Assembly (NCBI RefSeq): GCF_012395815.1
Contig: NZ_JAAZQQ010000002.1
Span: forward strand, 124,001-188,000
Reading direction: 5' to 3'
Length of the DNA stretch: 64,000 bases
Source of the DNA: Roseicyclus persicicus
GTDB lineage: Bacteria; Pseudomonadota; Alphaproteobacteria; Rhodobacterales; Rhodobacteraceae
Below, piece after piece: positions 24,359 through 33,891 of the stretch; positions within the stretch are counted from its first letter, which is position 1; each line of letters starts with the position of its first letter. The notes under the pieces were generated by a model. That model had not been told where the DNA came from and made no database searches. It was given only the letters and a program-made list of their open reading frames with translations. The position numbers and the translations under genes are program-made.

Positions 24359-26860
24359 TCACCCGTCCGCGCGGATGCGGGCGTTCCGCGGGTCGTAGGG
24401 GCTGTCCTCGACCACCTCGGCGTCCCACAGCTCGCGGAACATGCGGACCTTGAGCTTCGTGCCCACGGCGGCGAGGTCGGGGCGGACATAGCCCATGCCG
24501 ATCTGGGTGCCGAAATGCACCGACCAGCCGCCCGAGGTCAGCCGCCCGATCTTCTGCCCGTCATGCAGCAGCGCCTCGCGCCCCCAGGGGTCGGCGTCGG
24601 CCGGCCCGTCGATCCGCAGGGTGACGCAGGCCGCGCGGATGCCGGTCTCCAGCATCGCCGCCTTGCCGGTGAACTCCTTGTCCAGGTCGACGAAGCGGTC
24701 GAGCCCCGCCTCCAGCGGCGTCGCGTCGCGCCCCAGTTCCGTGCCGAAGGCGCGGTAGGATTTCTCCTGCCTCAGCCAGTTCTGCGCCCGCGCGCCCACC
24801 GGCGTCAGCCCGTGCTTTTCACCCGCCAGCATCAGCTGGTCCCACAGGTAGTTCTGCATCTCGATCGGGTGGTGCAGCTCCCAGCCCAGCTCGCCCGTGT
24901 AGGCCACCCGGATCGCGCGGACGGGGCACATGCCCAGCTCGATCTCGCGCATCGACAGCCACGGGAACCGCGCGTTGCCCAGCACGGTCCCGGGCTCGCA
25001 GTCCCTCACGATCTCCTTCAGCACGTCGCGCGACGCCGGCCCCGCGATGGCGAAGACGCCCCACTGCGTGGTGACGTCGTGGATGTCGATCCAGCCGCCG
25101 CCGGCGCCCATGAAATCCTCGGCCGACTTGCGCAGGTAATCCGCGTCGTAGGCCGTCCACGCCCCGGCGGAGACGAGGTAGTATTCGTGCTCGGCCAGCC
25201 GGACGATGGTGTATTCCGTCCGCACCGTGCCGTGGTTGGTCAGCGCGTAGGTCAGGTTGATCCGGCCCACCTTGGGCAGCTTGTTGCAGGTGAAGCGGTC
25301 GAGGAAGGCGGTGGCGCCGGGGCCGCGCACCAGGTGCTTGGTGAAGGCGGTCGCGTCGATCAGGCCCGCGCGCTGCCGGATTGCCTCGGCCTCGGCCTTC
25401 GCGAAGGCCCACCAGCCGCCGCGGCGGAACGACCGCGTGTCGTGGTCGTAGCCCTTGGGCGCGTCCTTGGGCCCATAATAATTCGGCCGTTCCCAGCCGT
25501 TCACCTGCCCGAACTGCGCCCCCATCGCGCGCTGCCGGTCATAGGCGGGCGCGGTGCGCAGCGGGCGGCAGGCCTCGCGCTCCTCGTCGGGGTGGTGGAG
25601 GATGAAGACGTGCTCGTAGCACTCCTCGTTCTTCCGCGCGGCGTACTCGGTCGTCATCCAGCTGCCGTAGCGCTTGGGGTCGAGCGCGGCCATGTCGATC
25701 TCGGCCTCGCCCTCGACCATCATCTGGGCCAGGTAGTATCCCGTGCCGCCCGCCGCCGTGATGCCGAAGGAAAACCCCTCGGCCAGCCACATGTTGCGCA
25801 GCCCCGGCGCCGGCCCGACCAGCGGGTTGCCGTCGGGCGTGTAGCAGATCGGGCCGTTGTAGTCGTCCTTGAGGCCCACCTCCTCCGAGCTGGGGATGCG
25901 GTGGATCATGCTCATGTATTCCGCCTCGATCCGCTCCAGGTCGAGCGGGAAGAGGTCGGCGCGGAAGCTGTCGGGCACGTCGTAGAGGAACCGCGCCGGC
26001 GCGCCCCGCTCGTAGGGCCCGAGGATCCAGCCGCCGCGTTCCTCGCGGACATACCACTTGGCGTCCGCGTCGCGCAGGACGGGGTGCTCGGGGTTCGACT
26101 TGCGCCACTCGACCAGCGCGGGGTCGGGCTCGGTCACGATGTACTGGTGCTCGACCGGGATCGCGGGGATCTTGATGCCGAGCAGCCGCGCGGTGCGCTG
26201 GGCGTGGTTGCCGGTCGCCGTCACGACATGTTCGGCGGTGATCACCACCTGCTCGTCCGACGGCACCAGGTTGCCGCCCTTCTCCTCCATCTTCGTGCAG
26301 GTCACCTGCCAGTCCGACCCCGTCCAGGCGTAGCCGTCGACCTGCCACTTCCGCTCGATCGCGACGCCGCGCTGGCGGGCGCCCTTGGCCATCGCCATGG
26401 TCACGTCGGCCGGGTTTATGTAGCCATCGGTGGGGTGGTAGATCGCGCCCTTCAGGTCCTCGGTCCGCACCAGCGGCCAGCGCGCCTTGATCTCGTCGGG
26501 CGTCAGCCACTCCAGCGGGATGCCCACGCTCTCGGCCGTCGAGGCATAGAGCATGTATTCGTCCATCCGGTCCCGCGTCTGCGCCATGCGCAGGTTGCCG
26601 ACGATCGAGAAGCCCGCGTTCAGCCCGGTCTCGGCCTCCAGCGTCTTGTAGAACTTCACGCTGTAGTCGTGGATGTGGCTGGTCGCGTAGCCCATGTTGA
26701 ACAGCGGCAGCAGCCCCGCCGCGTGCCAGGTCGATCCGCTCGTCAGCTCGTCGCGCTCCAGCAGCATCACGTCGTCCCAGCCCGCGCGGGCGAGGTGGTA
26801 GGCGATCGAGGTGCCGACGGCACCGCCGCCGACGACGAGGGCTTTGACATGGGTCTTCAT
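24359..26860 (-). CDS. Dimethylglycine/sarcosine dehydrogenase-like flavoprotein with GcvT domains
   Basis: An 833-residue enzyme of the DMGDH/SARDH family. The N-terminal DAO domain carries ALVVGGGAVGTSIAYHLARAG at residues 7-27 and the covalent-FAD-type segment SGSTWHAAGLLP. A FAO_M linker follows, then GcvT domains from about residue 470 (RAGLIDATAFTKHLVRGPGA, LTYALTNHGTVRTEYTIVRL, GELGWELHHP) with the folate pocket, ending in a GcvT C-terminal barrel (TSGGWSVHFGTQIGMGYVRPDL). It would oxidatively demethylate an N-methylglycine and pass the methylene to tetrahydrofolate, as in glycine-betaine breakdown. Start at 26860 is the conserved MKTHVKALVV. Confidence 0.92.
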   Translation of the reverse strand: MKTHVKALVVGGGAVGTSIAYHLARAGWDDVMLLERDELTSGSTWHAAGLLPLFNMGYATSHIHDYSVKFYKTLEAETGLNAGFSIVGNLRMAQTRDRMDEYMLYASTAESVGIPLEWLTPDEIKARWPLVRTEDLKGAIYHPTDGYINPADVTMAMAKGARQRGVAIERKWQVDGYAWTGSDWQVTCTKMEEKGGNLVPSDEQVVITAEHVVTATGNHAQRTARLLGIKIPAIPVEHQYIVTEPDPALVEWRKSNPEHPVLRDADAKWYVREERGGWILGPYERGAPARFLYDVPDSFRADLFPLDLERIEAEYMSMIHRIPSSEEVGLKDDYNGPICYTPDGNPLVGPAPGLRNMWLAEGFSFGITAAGGTGYYLAQMMVEGEAEIDMAALDPKRYGSWMTTEYAARKNEECYEHVFILHHPDEEREACRPLRTAPAYDRQRAMGAQFGQVNGWERPNYYGPKDAPKGYDHDTRSFRRGGWWAFAKAEAEAIRQRAGLIDATAFTKHLVRGPGATAFLDRFTCNKLPKVGRINLTYALTNHGTVRTEYTIVRLAEHEYYLVSAGAWTAYDADYLRKSAEDFMGAGGGWIDIHDVTTQWGVFAIAGPASRDVLKEIVRDCEPGTVLGNARFPWLSMREIELGMCPVRAIRVAYTGELGWELHHPIEMQNYLWDQLMLAGEKHGLTPVGARAQNWLRQEKSYRAFGTELGRDATPLEAGLDRFVDLDKEFTGKAAMLETGIRAACVTLRIDGPADADPWGREALLHDGQKIGRLTSGGWSVHFGTQIGMGYVRPDLAAVGTKLKVRMFRELWDAEVVEDSPYDPRNARIRADG

Positions 26861-27104
26861 GGGGTGCGGGTCCTGCGGCCGAAGGGTCTGGCCCTGCTTG
26901 CCCGAGCGCGGCCCGCCGCGCCACGCCCACCCGACCTTATGCGGTGCGAAAGCGACATGGGGCGCGGTGGCGCGATCACCGCGCCGGCCGATGACGCCCG
27001 TCAATGTGGGGGTCCGTCCTCGGCCCGAGGATGCGCTGGCCGCGGGAACGCGGCCCCCCGCGCCTCGGGCGGGGCCGGGCGGGTGCCTTGCAGAAGGAGA
27101 CTTC

Positions 27105-27629
27105 ATGATGCGCAGTCCCCTGGCCTTGCGGCTGCGGCTGGCGGCCCTCGGGCTGGCCGCGGTGGTTGCCGCGCCCGGTCCTGTCGGGGCCGACATGCCG
27201 GCCGTGCAGGATTTCTACCTGGATGTCCCCGGCTTTTCCGCCCTGGTGGCGGCAAGCTACGGCCCCGAGACCGCCACGGCGGTCGCGGCCGCAATCCTGG
27301 CCGAGGCGCCCCCGGGCGAGGGGCTCGGGTCGCCCTACGCCGGGGCCCTGACCCGGATCGGATGGATCGGCACGCCCCTGGCGATGATCCGGGCCGCCGA
27401 CCCCGACCCGGCGCGCCTTGCCGCCTTCCTTGAGGAGGTCAACGCCGCGGCCCCGCTGCGGTCCATGCTCATGTCGCGCGATCTGGGTGGATGCATCCTG
27501 CACAGGATGGAGCTGGCCGGGGACGACACCGCCGGGGTCCTCGTGACCGGCGCCCCGGATCCCTACGAGGGCTGCACGACCTACGGCGATCCGGCCTCGC
27601 TGTCGATCACCCTGATGATCGGTGACTGA
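27105..27629 (+). CDS. Exported protein of unknown function
   Basis: A 174-residue protein with a long signal peptide (about 1-30, ending GPVGAD). AAGGAG lies six bases before the ATG. The mature part has two cysteines (GGCILHR and YEGCTTYG) and no motif I recognise. It is divergent from the dimethylglycine dehydrogenase-like gene across 244 bases in which I see no further gene, and is followed by a strong bidirectional terminator. It appears monocistronic. Confidence 0.72.
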   Translation: MMRSPLALRLRLAALGLAAVVAAPGPVGADMPAVQDFYLDVPGFSALVAASYGPETATAVAAAILAEAPPGEGLGSPYAGALTRIGWIGTPLAMIRAADPDPARLAAFLEEVNAAAPLRSMLMSRDLGGCILHRMELAGDDTAGVLVTGAPDPYEGCTTYGDPASLSITLMIGD

Positions 27630-27657
27630 CCGGCCGGGCCGGGGCGGCCGGGAACGA

Positions 27658-27686
27658 GAAAGGCCCGCCACCGGGGCGGGCCTTTC
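27658..27686. terminator. Bidirectional rho-independent-type terminator
   Basis: GAAAGGCCCGCC at 27658-27669 and its exact complement at 27675-27686 form a 12-bp stem with a 5-base loop; the stem's own AAA/TTT ends serve as short U-tracts in both directions. It separates the plus-strand unknown gene from the end of the purine operon. Confidence 0.8.
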
Positions 27687-27707
27687 CTTGGCGCGGTCGC
27701 AAAGGGC

Positions 27708-28784
27708 TCAGTTCGGGATCTCGCCCGTGATGCCCTCGACGTAGAAGTTCATGCCGGCCAGCGTGCCGTCATCGGCGATCTCGCCCTCGGCCAGCCACGC
27801 GGTGCCGTCCTGCCGGTTGATCGGGCCGGTGAAGGGGTGGTACTCGCCCGCCGCGATCGCGTCGATCATGGCCTGCGCCGAGGCGCGCACCTCGGCGGGG
27901 ATCGCCTCGGTCATCTCGCCGATCAACACCATGCCCTCGGGGATGCCTTCCCAGGTGTCCGACTGTTCCCAGGTGCCTTCCATCGCCTCGCCGACGCGGC
28001 GGATGTAGTAGGGCGTCCAGTTGTCGATGATCGAGGCGACGCGCGGACGCGGGGCGAACTGGAACATGTCATTCGCCTGACCGAACGAAATGATCCCGGC
28101 TTCCTGCGCCACGACCTGAGGCGCGGTGGAATCGGTGTGCTGCATGATCACGTCGGCGCCCGCGTCGATCAGGGCCTGTGCGGCATCCGTTTCAACGGCC
28201 GGGTCCATCCAGGTGTAGGTCCAGACCACCCGCATCTCGACGTCGGGGTTCACCGCGCGCGCATGCAGATAGGCCGAGTTGATGCCCATGATCACTTCGG
28301 GGATCGGGTAGGACGCGATGTAGCCGATGATGTTGCTTTCGGTCATGTGGCCCGCGATGTGGCCGATCACCGCGCGGCCCTCGTAGAAGCGGCCCGAGTA
28401 GGTCGAGACGTTGGGATGCTCGCGCATGTAGCCCGTGGCGTGCTCGAAATAGACATCCGGGAACTGGCCCGCGACGGCGTTGGTGGCCTCACCAAAACCG
28501 AAGGAGGTGGTGAAGATCATGTCGGCACCGCCGAGGATCATCTGCCGGAGCACGCGCTCCGCATCCGGGCCTTCGGCGACGTTCTCGACGAAGACCGTGT
28601 CGACCGCCTCGCCGAAATGCGCGTCCATTGCTTGCCGCGCCTGGTCATGCGTGAAGTTCCAGCCCATGTCGCCGGTCGAGCCGACATAGACAAAGCCGAC
28701 GGTGAACGGGTCCTGCGCCGCGGCGGGCAGCGCGAGACCCGCGGCGATCGCCGCCGAGGCCAGAAGTCTGGTGACAGGTTTCAT
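27708..28784 (-). CDS. BMP-family purine/nucleoside ABC transporter substrate-binding protein
   Basis: A 358-residue periplasmic receptor of the BMP (basic membrane protein, PF02608) family, the receptors for nucleoside or purine importers. Signal peptide about 1-23 (LALPAAAQ). FVYVGSTGDMGWNFTHDQAR is the characteristic first strand with the base-stacking residues; FTTSFGFGEATNAVAGQFPDVYFEHATG and the QHTDSTAPQ segment follow. It is the last gene of the operon whose ATPase and permeases are encoded upstream, but a potassium-channel gene lies between. Its ATG directly follows the channel's TGA, and the ribosome site GGAGG lies inside the channel gene. Confidence 0.92.
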   Translation of the reverse strand: MKPVTRLLASAAIAAGLALPAAAQDPFTVGFVYVGSTGDMGWNFTHDQARQAMDAHFGEAVDTVFVENVAEGPDAERVLRQMILGGADMIFTTSFGFGEATNAVAGQFPDVYFEHATGYMREHPNVSTYSGRFYEGRAVIGHIAGHMTESNIIGYIASYPIPEVIMGINSAYLHARAVNPDVEMRVVWTYTWMDPAVETDAAQALIDAGADVIMQHTDSTAPQVVAQEAGIISFGQANDMFQFAPRPRVASIIDNWTPYYIRRVGEAMEGTWEQSDTWEGIPEGMVLIGEMTEAIPAEVRASAQAMIDAIAAGEYHPFTGPINRQDGTAWLAEGEIADDGTLAGMNFYVEGITGEIPN

Positions 28785-29582
28785 TCAGGTATCCTCCGTG
28801 TTGGATGGGTTGGGTGCCGTCTGCGCGCCGGGGCCGCCGGCACGCTTGTCGGGGTCGGGGTCGAGCGGCGTGGCCTCGGGCCGGTCGTGTCCGGCCTCGG
28901 CCAGCGCCGCGGTGATCAGGCCTGCGGGCACGGCGATGACGCCGATCCCGATCAGCAGGATGACGCCGGTAAAGACGCGCCCCCCCACGGTGATCGGGTA
29001 GACATCGCCATAGCCGACCGTGGTCAGCGTGGCCACCGCCCACCACAGGCTTTCTGGGATCGAGCCGAAGGCCTCGGGCTGGGCCAGGTGCTCGAAATGG
29101 TAGATGCCCACCGCCGCGAGGTAGAGCGCGACGCAGGCGATGAACAGGAAGATCAGGAACTCGGCCTTGACCCGGTTGATCGCCATGGCGATCCGGTCGA
29201 GCGCGCGGTTGGCCTTGAACAGCTTGAGGATGCGCAACAGCCGCAACAGCCGCAGCGACCGCACCGTGGTGAGGTCGGGAAACAGGAACAGCACCGCGGG
29301 CACCACGGCGACGAAATCGACGATGCCCCAGAAGCTGAGCGCATAGCGCAGCGGGTGCGCAGAGCACGTCAGCCGCAGCACGTATTCGACGCAGAAGGCG
29401 GCGAGGATGACCAGCTCCAGCCCCTGCAGCACGCCGCGCGCGCGCTCGGACAGGTCGGGCAGGGTCTCGACCGCGATCACCACGGCCGAGGCGACGATCA
29501 GGCCGTAGATTGCCAGCGCCACGCCGCGCCCCACCCGCGGGTGGGTGCCGTCGAGGATCTCGATGACGTCCGCGCGGTGCAT
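28785..29582 (-). CDS. Voltage-gated-type potassium channel
   Basis: A 265-residue six-helix K+ channel of the Kv/KvAP type. S4 is unmistakable: from Arg108 to Lys123 a basic residue recurs at every third position (RSLRLLRLLRILKLFK). The selectivity filter TTVGYGD is at 187-193, flanked by pore helix SLWWAVATL and S6 TGVILLIGIGVIAVPAGLI. The N-terminus is short, with no cytoplasmic tetramerisation domain seen, and the tail after S6 is short and polar. It would be expected to conduct K+ in response to voltage. It sits ten bases after the second permease gene and abuts the binding-protein gene inside the purine operon, an unexpected place. Confidence 0.92.
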   Translation of the reverse strand: MHRADVIEILDGTHPRVGRGVALAIYGLIVASAVVIAVETLPDLSERARGVLQGLELVILAAFCVEYVLRLTCSAHPLRYALSFWGIVDFVAVVPAVLFLFPDLTTVRSLRLLRLLRILKLFKANRALDRIAMAINRVKAEFLIFLFIACVALYLAAVGIYHFEHLAQPEAFGSIPESLWWAVATLTTVGYGDVYPITVGGRVFTGVILLIGIGVIAVPAGLITAALAEAGHDRPEATPLDPDPDKRAGGPGAQTAPNPSNTEDT

Positions 29583-29592
29583 CGGCCCCCCG

Positions 29593-30516
29593 TCAGCTCG
29601 ACGCGTGGAACACCCGCCCGAGCGCCGCCGGCGCGTTCAGCGCGGCGCGGCTGCGGTCGGACGAGATGATCACGAGCACGAGGATGGTGACGAGGTAGGG
29701 CGAGGCATCCAGCAGCGCGACCGGCACGCCCACCTCGACCGCCTGCAGCCGCAGCTGCAGCGCCGCGATGCCGCCGAAAAGCCACGCGCCCAGCAGCACC
29801 CGCCACGGCTTCCACGAGGCGAAGACCACCAGCGCCAGCGCGATCCAGCCCGCGCCCGCGGTCATCCCCTCGAACCAGTTCTGGACGCGGACCACCGACA
29901 GGAAGGCCCCGCCCAGCCCCGCGCAGGCGCCGCCGAACAGGATGGCGAGGATGCGGATGCGCACGACCTTGTAGCCCAGCGCATGGGCCGCGTCGTGGTT
30001 CTCGCCCACCGCGCGCAGGATCAGGCCGATCCGGGTGCGCGTCAGCACGTACCAGACCGCCGCGACAAGGATCAGGGCGACATAGGTCAGGGTCGAATGC
30101 GAGAACAGGATCGGCCCCGCGACGGGGATGTCCCGCAGCGCCTCGGGGAAGGGGCGGCTGACGGGCGGCACCGGCAGCCCGCCGTAGCCCACCCCGATCA
30201 GCGCCGCGAGCCCCAGGCCGAACAGCGTCAGCGCCAGCCCCGAGGCGACCTGGTTCGCCATCAACAGCTGCGTCAGAACCGCGAACAGCATCGCCAGCGC
30301 CGCCGCGCCCCCCATCCCCGCGACGAAGGCCATGAGCGGCGATCCGGTGTGGTGCGCGGTGACGAAGCCGCAGACCGCGCCCATGATCATCATGCCCTCG
30401 ACGCCCAGGTTCAGGACGCCGGCCTTTTCCACCACCAGCTCGCCGATGGCGGCCAGCAGCACCGGGGTGGACACGGTGATCAGCGCGACGATCAGGGTGA
30501 CGGGGTCGATGATCAT
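29593..30516 (-). CDS. ABC transporter permease, purine/nucleoside importer (second)
   Basis: A 307-residue inner-membrane permease of the BPD_transp_2 family (as in RbsC/YufQ). About eight to ten hydrophobic helices; typical blocks are KAGVLNLGVEGMMIMGAVCGF near the N-terminus, LLMANQVASGLALTLFGLGL and GLILRAVGENHDAAHALGYKV, which contacts the ATPase. With the preceding permease and ATPase it forms a heterodimeric importer that works with the BMP receptor. Its ATG overlaps the stop of the first permease gene. Confidence 0.93.
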   Translation of the reverse strand: MIIDPVTLIVALITVSTPVLLAAIGELVVEKAGVLNLGVEGMMIMGAVCGFVTAHHTGSPLMAFVAGMGGAAALAMLFAVLTQLLMANQVASGLALTLFGLGLAALIGVGYGGLPVPPVSRPFPEALRDIPVAGPILFSHSTLTYVALILVAAVWYVLTRTRIGLILRAVGENHDAAHALGYKVVRIRILAILFGGACAGLGGAFLSVVRVQNWFEGMTAGAGWIALALVVFASWKPWRVLLGAWLFGGIAALQLRLQAVEVGVPVALLDASPYLVTILVLVIISSDRSRAALNAPAALGRVFHASS

Positions 30517-31598
30517 GCCGGGGCGCGTCCCTTCAGGCGGATGCGGTAGTTGGCCAGCAGGTCCAGCGCCAGCAGGAAGAACAGGAGCATCCCCTGGAAC
30601 GCCTGGATCGCCGGCGCCGGAATGCCCATCATCAGCTGCGCCAGTTCGCCCCCGATGAAGGTCAGCGCCAGCAAGAGCCCCGCCAGCAGGATGCCCACCG
30701 GGTTCAGCCGCCCGAGGAAGGCCACGATGATCGCGGTAAAGCCGTAGCCCACGTTGAAGTCGATCGAGATGCGGCCCGCCGGCCCCGACACCTCGAACAG
30801 GCCCGCGGCGCCGGCCAGCGCGCCCGACACGCCCATGCACAGGATCACGAGGCGGCCCGCGTTCACGCCGCCGAAGCGCGCCGCCCGCGGCGCCTCGCCC
30901 GCCAGCCGGATCTGGTAGCCCAGCACGTGGCGGTTCATCACCACGTAGGCCGCGATCACCGCGACGAAGGCCGCCAGCACGCCCCAGTGCATGCCCGTGC
31001 CCGCGATCAGCTCGGGGTTGTCGGTGCCCGGGTGCCGCGACAGGGTGCGGCTGCCGGGAAAGCCCGAGCCCTCGGGGTTGCGCAGCCAGCCGGTCGCGGC
31101 CGAGGCCAGCATCGCCTCGGCGACATAGACCAGCAGCAGCGACACGAGGATCTCGTTGGTCCGCGCATAGACCCGCAGCAGCGCCGGGATCATCGCCCAG
31201 AGAAACCCGCCCAAGAGCCCCGCCAGCACCATGCCGGGAAAGATCAGCGGGCTTTCCGACGGCCAGAAGGCAAGGCCAAAGGCCGCCCCGCAGATCGCGC
31301 CGACGATGTATTGCCCCTCGGCCCCGATGTTCCAGATGCCGGCCCGGAACCCCAGGCTGAGGCCGATGGCGATCAGGATCAGCGGCCCCGCCTTCACCAA
31401 GAGCTGCGGCCGCGAATAGCTGGCGAACTGCTGCGAGAACAGCGGGTCCCAGAAGATGATGCGGATCGCCTCGACCGGGTCCTTGCCCAGCGCCGCGAAC
31501 ATCAGCCCCCCCGCGGCCATGGTCAGCACGACGGCCAGCACCGGCCCGCCGATCACCCAGCCGCGCGAGGGCTGCGGGCGTTTTTCCAGCCGGATCAA
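30513..31598 (-). CDS. ABC transporter permease, purine/nucleoside importer (first)
   Basis: A 361-residue inner-membrane permease (YufP-like). Blocks typical of the family are PLILIAIGLSLGFRAGIWNIGAEGQ, ARTNEILVSLLLVYVAEAM and YQIRLAGEAPRAARFGGVN, the cytoplasmic loop facing the ATPase. An extra periplasmic loop (SGFPGSRTLSRHPGTDNPEL) is as seen in larger nucleoside permeases. The start overlaps the ATPase stop and the stop overlaps the second permease start, consistent with tight coupling. Confidence 0.93.
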   Translation of the reverse strand: MIRLEKRPQPSRGWVIGGPVLAVVLTMAAGGLMFAALGKDPVEAIRIIFWDPLFSQQFASYSRPQLLVKAGPLILIAIGLSLGFRAGIWNIGAEGQYIVGAICGAAFGLAFWPSESPLIFPGMVLAGLLGGFLWAMIPALLRVYARTNEILVSLLLVYVAEAMLASAATGWLRNPEGSGFPGSRTLSRHPGTDNPELIAGTGMHWGVLAAFVAVIAAYVVMNRHVLGYQIRLAGEAPRAARFGGVNAGRLVILCMGVSGALAGAAGLFEVSGPAGRISIDFNVGYGFTAIIVAFLGRLNPVGILLAGLLLALTFIGGELAQLMMGIPAPAIQAFQGMLLFFLLALDLLANYRIRLKGRAPA

Positions 31599-33121
31599 GC
31601 GCCCGCCCCCGCCGCGACGTCGTGCATGTCATGGGCGCCGCCCAGCATCAGGCCGATCTCCTCCATCGTCAGCCCGCGCGCGGGCCGGGGCGCGCTCAGC
31701 CGCCCCTCGTTCAGCGCGCAGAACCGGTCCGAGATCTCCAGCAACTCGTCGAGGTCCTGGCTGATGACGATCACCGCCGCCCCGCCCTGCGCGAGATCCA
31801 GCAGCGCCTGCCGGATCGCGGCGGCCGCGCTCGCGTCCACGCCCCAGGTCGGCTGGTTCACCACCAGCACGGTGGGATCCTGCAGGATCTCCCGCCCGAT
31901 CACGAATTTCTGCAGGTTCCCCCCCGACAGCGCCCGGGCGGCCACCCCCGGCCCCGGCGTCCGCACGTCGAAACGCGCGATGATGGCCTCGGCGAACCCC
32001 CGCGCCTTGCCCCAATTGACGAAGCCATGGGCGTCCAGCCCCTGCCGGATGCGCCCGGTCAGCACCGCGTTTTCCGTCAGGCTCATGTCTGGCGCCGCGG
32101 CATGGCCAAGCCGCTCCTCCGGCGCGCAGAGAAGGCCCAGCACCCGCCGCTCGTTCGGCCCCAGATGGCCCACCGGCTGCCCCTGCAGCGTGATCGCCCC
32201 GGGGCTGACCGGCGTCTCGCCCGACAGGGCCGACAGCAGCTCGTCCTGCCCGTTGCCCGCGACGCCCCCGATGCCCAGCACCTCGCCCGCCCGCACCTCC
32301 AGCCCCACGTGCCGCAGCGGCATGCCGAACGGCGAGGCCGGCGTCACCGACAGGCCCGCGACATGCAGCAGCACCTCGCCCGGCTCGTGGTCGTCGCGCG
32401 CAGGCACGCTCAGCGACTTGCCCACCATCAGTTCCGCCATGTGCGCCGCCGTCACCTCGCGCGGGGTGCACTCGCCGACCTTTTTCCCGAGCCGCAGGAT
32501 CGTGGCCGCGTCGCACAGCGTGCGGATCTCCTCCAGCTTGTGGCTGATGTAGAGGATCGCCGTGCCCTCGGACGACAGCTTGCGCAGGGTGTGGAACAGG
32601 ATCTCCACCTCCTGCGGCGTCAGCACGCTGGTCGGCTCGTCCATGATCAGGAGCTTGGGGTCCTGCAAGAGACACCGGATGATCTCCACCCGCTGGCGCT
32701 CCCCCGCGCTCAGGTCGCCCACCAGCCGGAACGGGTCGAGCGGCAGGCCGTAGGTCTCGCTGACGGACCGGATGCGCTCGGCCAGGTCGCGGGCCTTCGG
32801 CGGGTTCTCCATGCCCAGCGCGATGTTCTCGGCCACGGACAGCGCCTCGAACAGGCTGAAATGCTGGAACACCATCGCCACGCCGGCGGCCCGCGCCGCC
32901 CGCGGCTCGGACGGCGCATAGGCCGCGCCCCGCAGGCGCATCGCGCCGCGGTCGGGCTTCACCAGGCCGTAGATCATCTTGACCAGCGTCGACTTGCCCG
33001 CCCCGTTCTCGCCGAGCAGGGCATGGACCTCGCCCGGCTGGACCGAGAACGACACGGCGTCGTTGGCGACGACGCCGGGATAGGCCTTGGTCAGCCCCTC
33101 GATCTCGAGCAGCGCGGTCAC
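31595..33121 (-). CDS. ABC transporter ATP-binding protein, purine/nucleoside importer
   Basis: A 508-residue double-NBD ATPase of the sugar/nucleoside class (YufO-like). The first domain has Walker A GENGAGKSTL, signature LSAGERQRVEI and Walker B LLIMDEPTSVL. The second has degenerate-looking GIGGVAGNGQDEL, signature ALSGGNLQKFVIG and VLVVNQPTWGVD, where the usual catalytic glutamate is glutamine; this substitution is common in this transporter class. The start is GTG overlapping the xdhC stop. It energises the permeases encoded just downstream. Confidence 0.94.
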   Translation of the reverse strand: MTALLEIEGLTKAYPGVVANDAVSFSVQPGEVHALLGENGAGKSTLVKMIYGLVKPDRGAMRLRGAAYAPSEPRAARAAGVAMVFQHFSLFEALSVAENIALGMENPPKARDLAERIRSVSETYGLPLDPFRLVGDLSAGERQRVEIIRCLLQDPKLLIMDEPTSVLTPQEVEILFHTLRKLSSEGTAILYISHKLEEIRTLCDAATILRLGKKVGECTPREVTAAHMAELMVGKSLSVPARDDHEPGEVLLHVAGLSVTPASPFGMPLRHVGLEVRAGEVLGIGGVAGNGQDELLSALSGETPVSPGAITLQGQPVGHLGPNERRVLGLLCAPEERLGHAAAPDMSLTENAVLTGRIRQGLDAHGFVNWGKARGFAEAIIARFDVRTPGPGVAARALSGGNLQKFVIGREILQDPTVLVVNQPTWGVDASAAAAIRQALLDLAQGGAAVIVISQDLDELLEISDRFCALNEGRLSAPRPARGLTMEEIGLMLGGAHDMHDVAAGAGA

Positions 33122-33891
33122 GGGCTGGTCACTTTCCCCCTGTGGATCGGCTTGGCTGCCGATTCCTTGTGCAGATGCTCTTTCAGTAGCCGCGCGGCGA
33201 CCCCCACGGCAATGGCTTGCGGGTGCTTGCCCAGCCCCGGGTCCCCGATCGGGCAGTCGATGCGCGAAATTTCGGCATCGGAATGGCCCAGTGCCGCCAG
33301 CCGCGACCGGAACCGCGCCCATTTCGTCGCCGACCCGATCAGCCCGCAACTGGCAAAGCCGCGGGTCAGCGCGGCGTGGCAGAGCGCAAGGTCGATGTCG
33401 TGCGAATAGGTCAGGATCAGGTGATGCGCATGGTCCGGCGCATGGGCCATCAGCCGCGGCAGGTCGGCGGCGGGCAGGGTCTCCACCCCCTCGGGGACGC
33501 TGTCGGGGAACCGCGCCCGCCCGGTGTCGGCCCAGGTGATCGCCACATGGGGCAGGGGGGCCAGCACCGCCACGACGGCGCGCCCCACATGCCCCGCGCC
33601 CCAGACCCACAGGTCGGCGCCGCGCGGGCGGTCGAGCGTCTCCACCGCCTCGAACCGCAGCGTGACGGCCCCGCCGCAGCATTGCCCCAGCGACGGGCCC
33701 AGCGGTATCCGGTGCTCGGCGTATGCCTTGCCATCGGCCAGCATCTGCCGGCCGATCCGCATCGCCTCCCATTCAAGGGCACCGCCGCCGATGGTGCCCG
33801 CGATCCCGTCCGCCCGCACCAGCATCGCCGTCCCCGCCTCCCGCGGGGCCGAGCCCTGCACGGCCATGATGGTGACGCGGATCCCGCTCAT
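33118..33891 (-). CDS. xdhC: Xanthine dehydrogenase accessory protein XdhC
   Basis: A 257-residue maturation factor that binds molybdenum cofactor, protects it during sulfuration and inserts it into XdhB. Family motifs are VQGSAPREAGTAMLV at the N-terminus, GTIGGGALE, LGQCCGGAVTLRFE and the Rossmann-like VWGAGHVGRAVVAVL, with GLIGSATKWARFR towards the end. The protein begins only about ten residues before the conserved GSAPRE block, slightly shorter than many homologues. ATG at 33891 overlaps the xdhB stop, and the gene's stop overlaps the transporter ATPase start, tying enzyme and uptake genes together. Confidence 0.93.
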   Translation of the reverse strand: MSGIRVTIMAVQGSAPREAGTAMLVRADGIAGTIGGGALEWEAMRIGRQMLADGKAYAEHRIPLGPSLGQCCGGAVTLRFEAVETLDRPRGADLWVWGAGHVGRAVVAVLAPLPHVAITWADTGRARFPDSVPEGVETLPAADLPRLMAHAPDHAHHLILTYSHDIDLALCHAALTRGFASCGLIGSATKWARFRSRLAALGHSDAEISRIDCPIGDPGLGKHPQAIAVGVAARLLKEHLHKESAAKPIHRGKVTSP

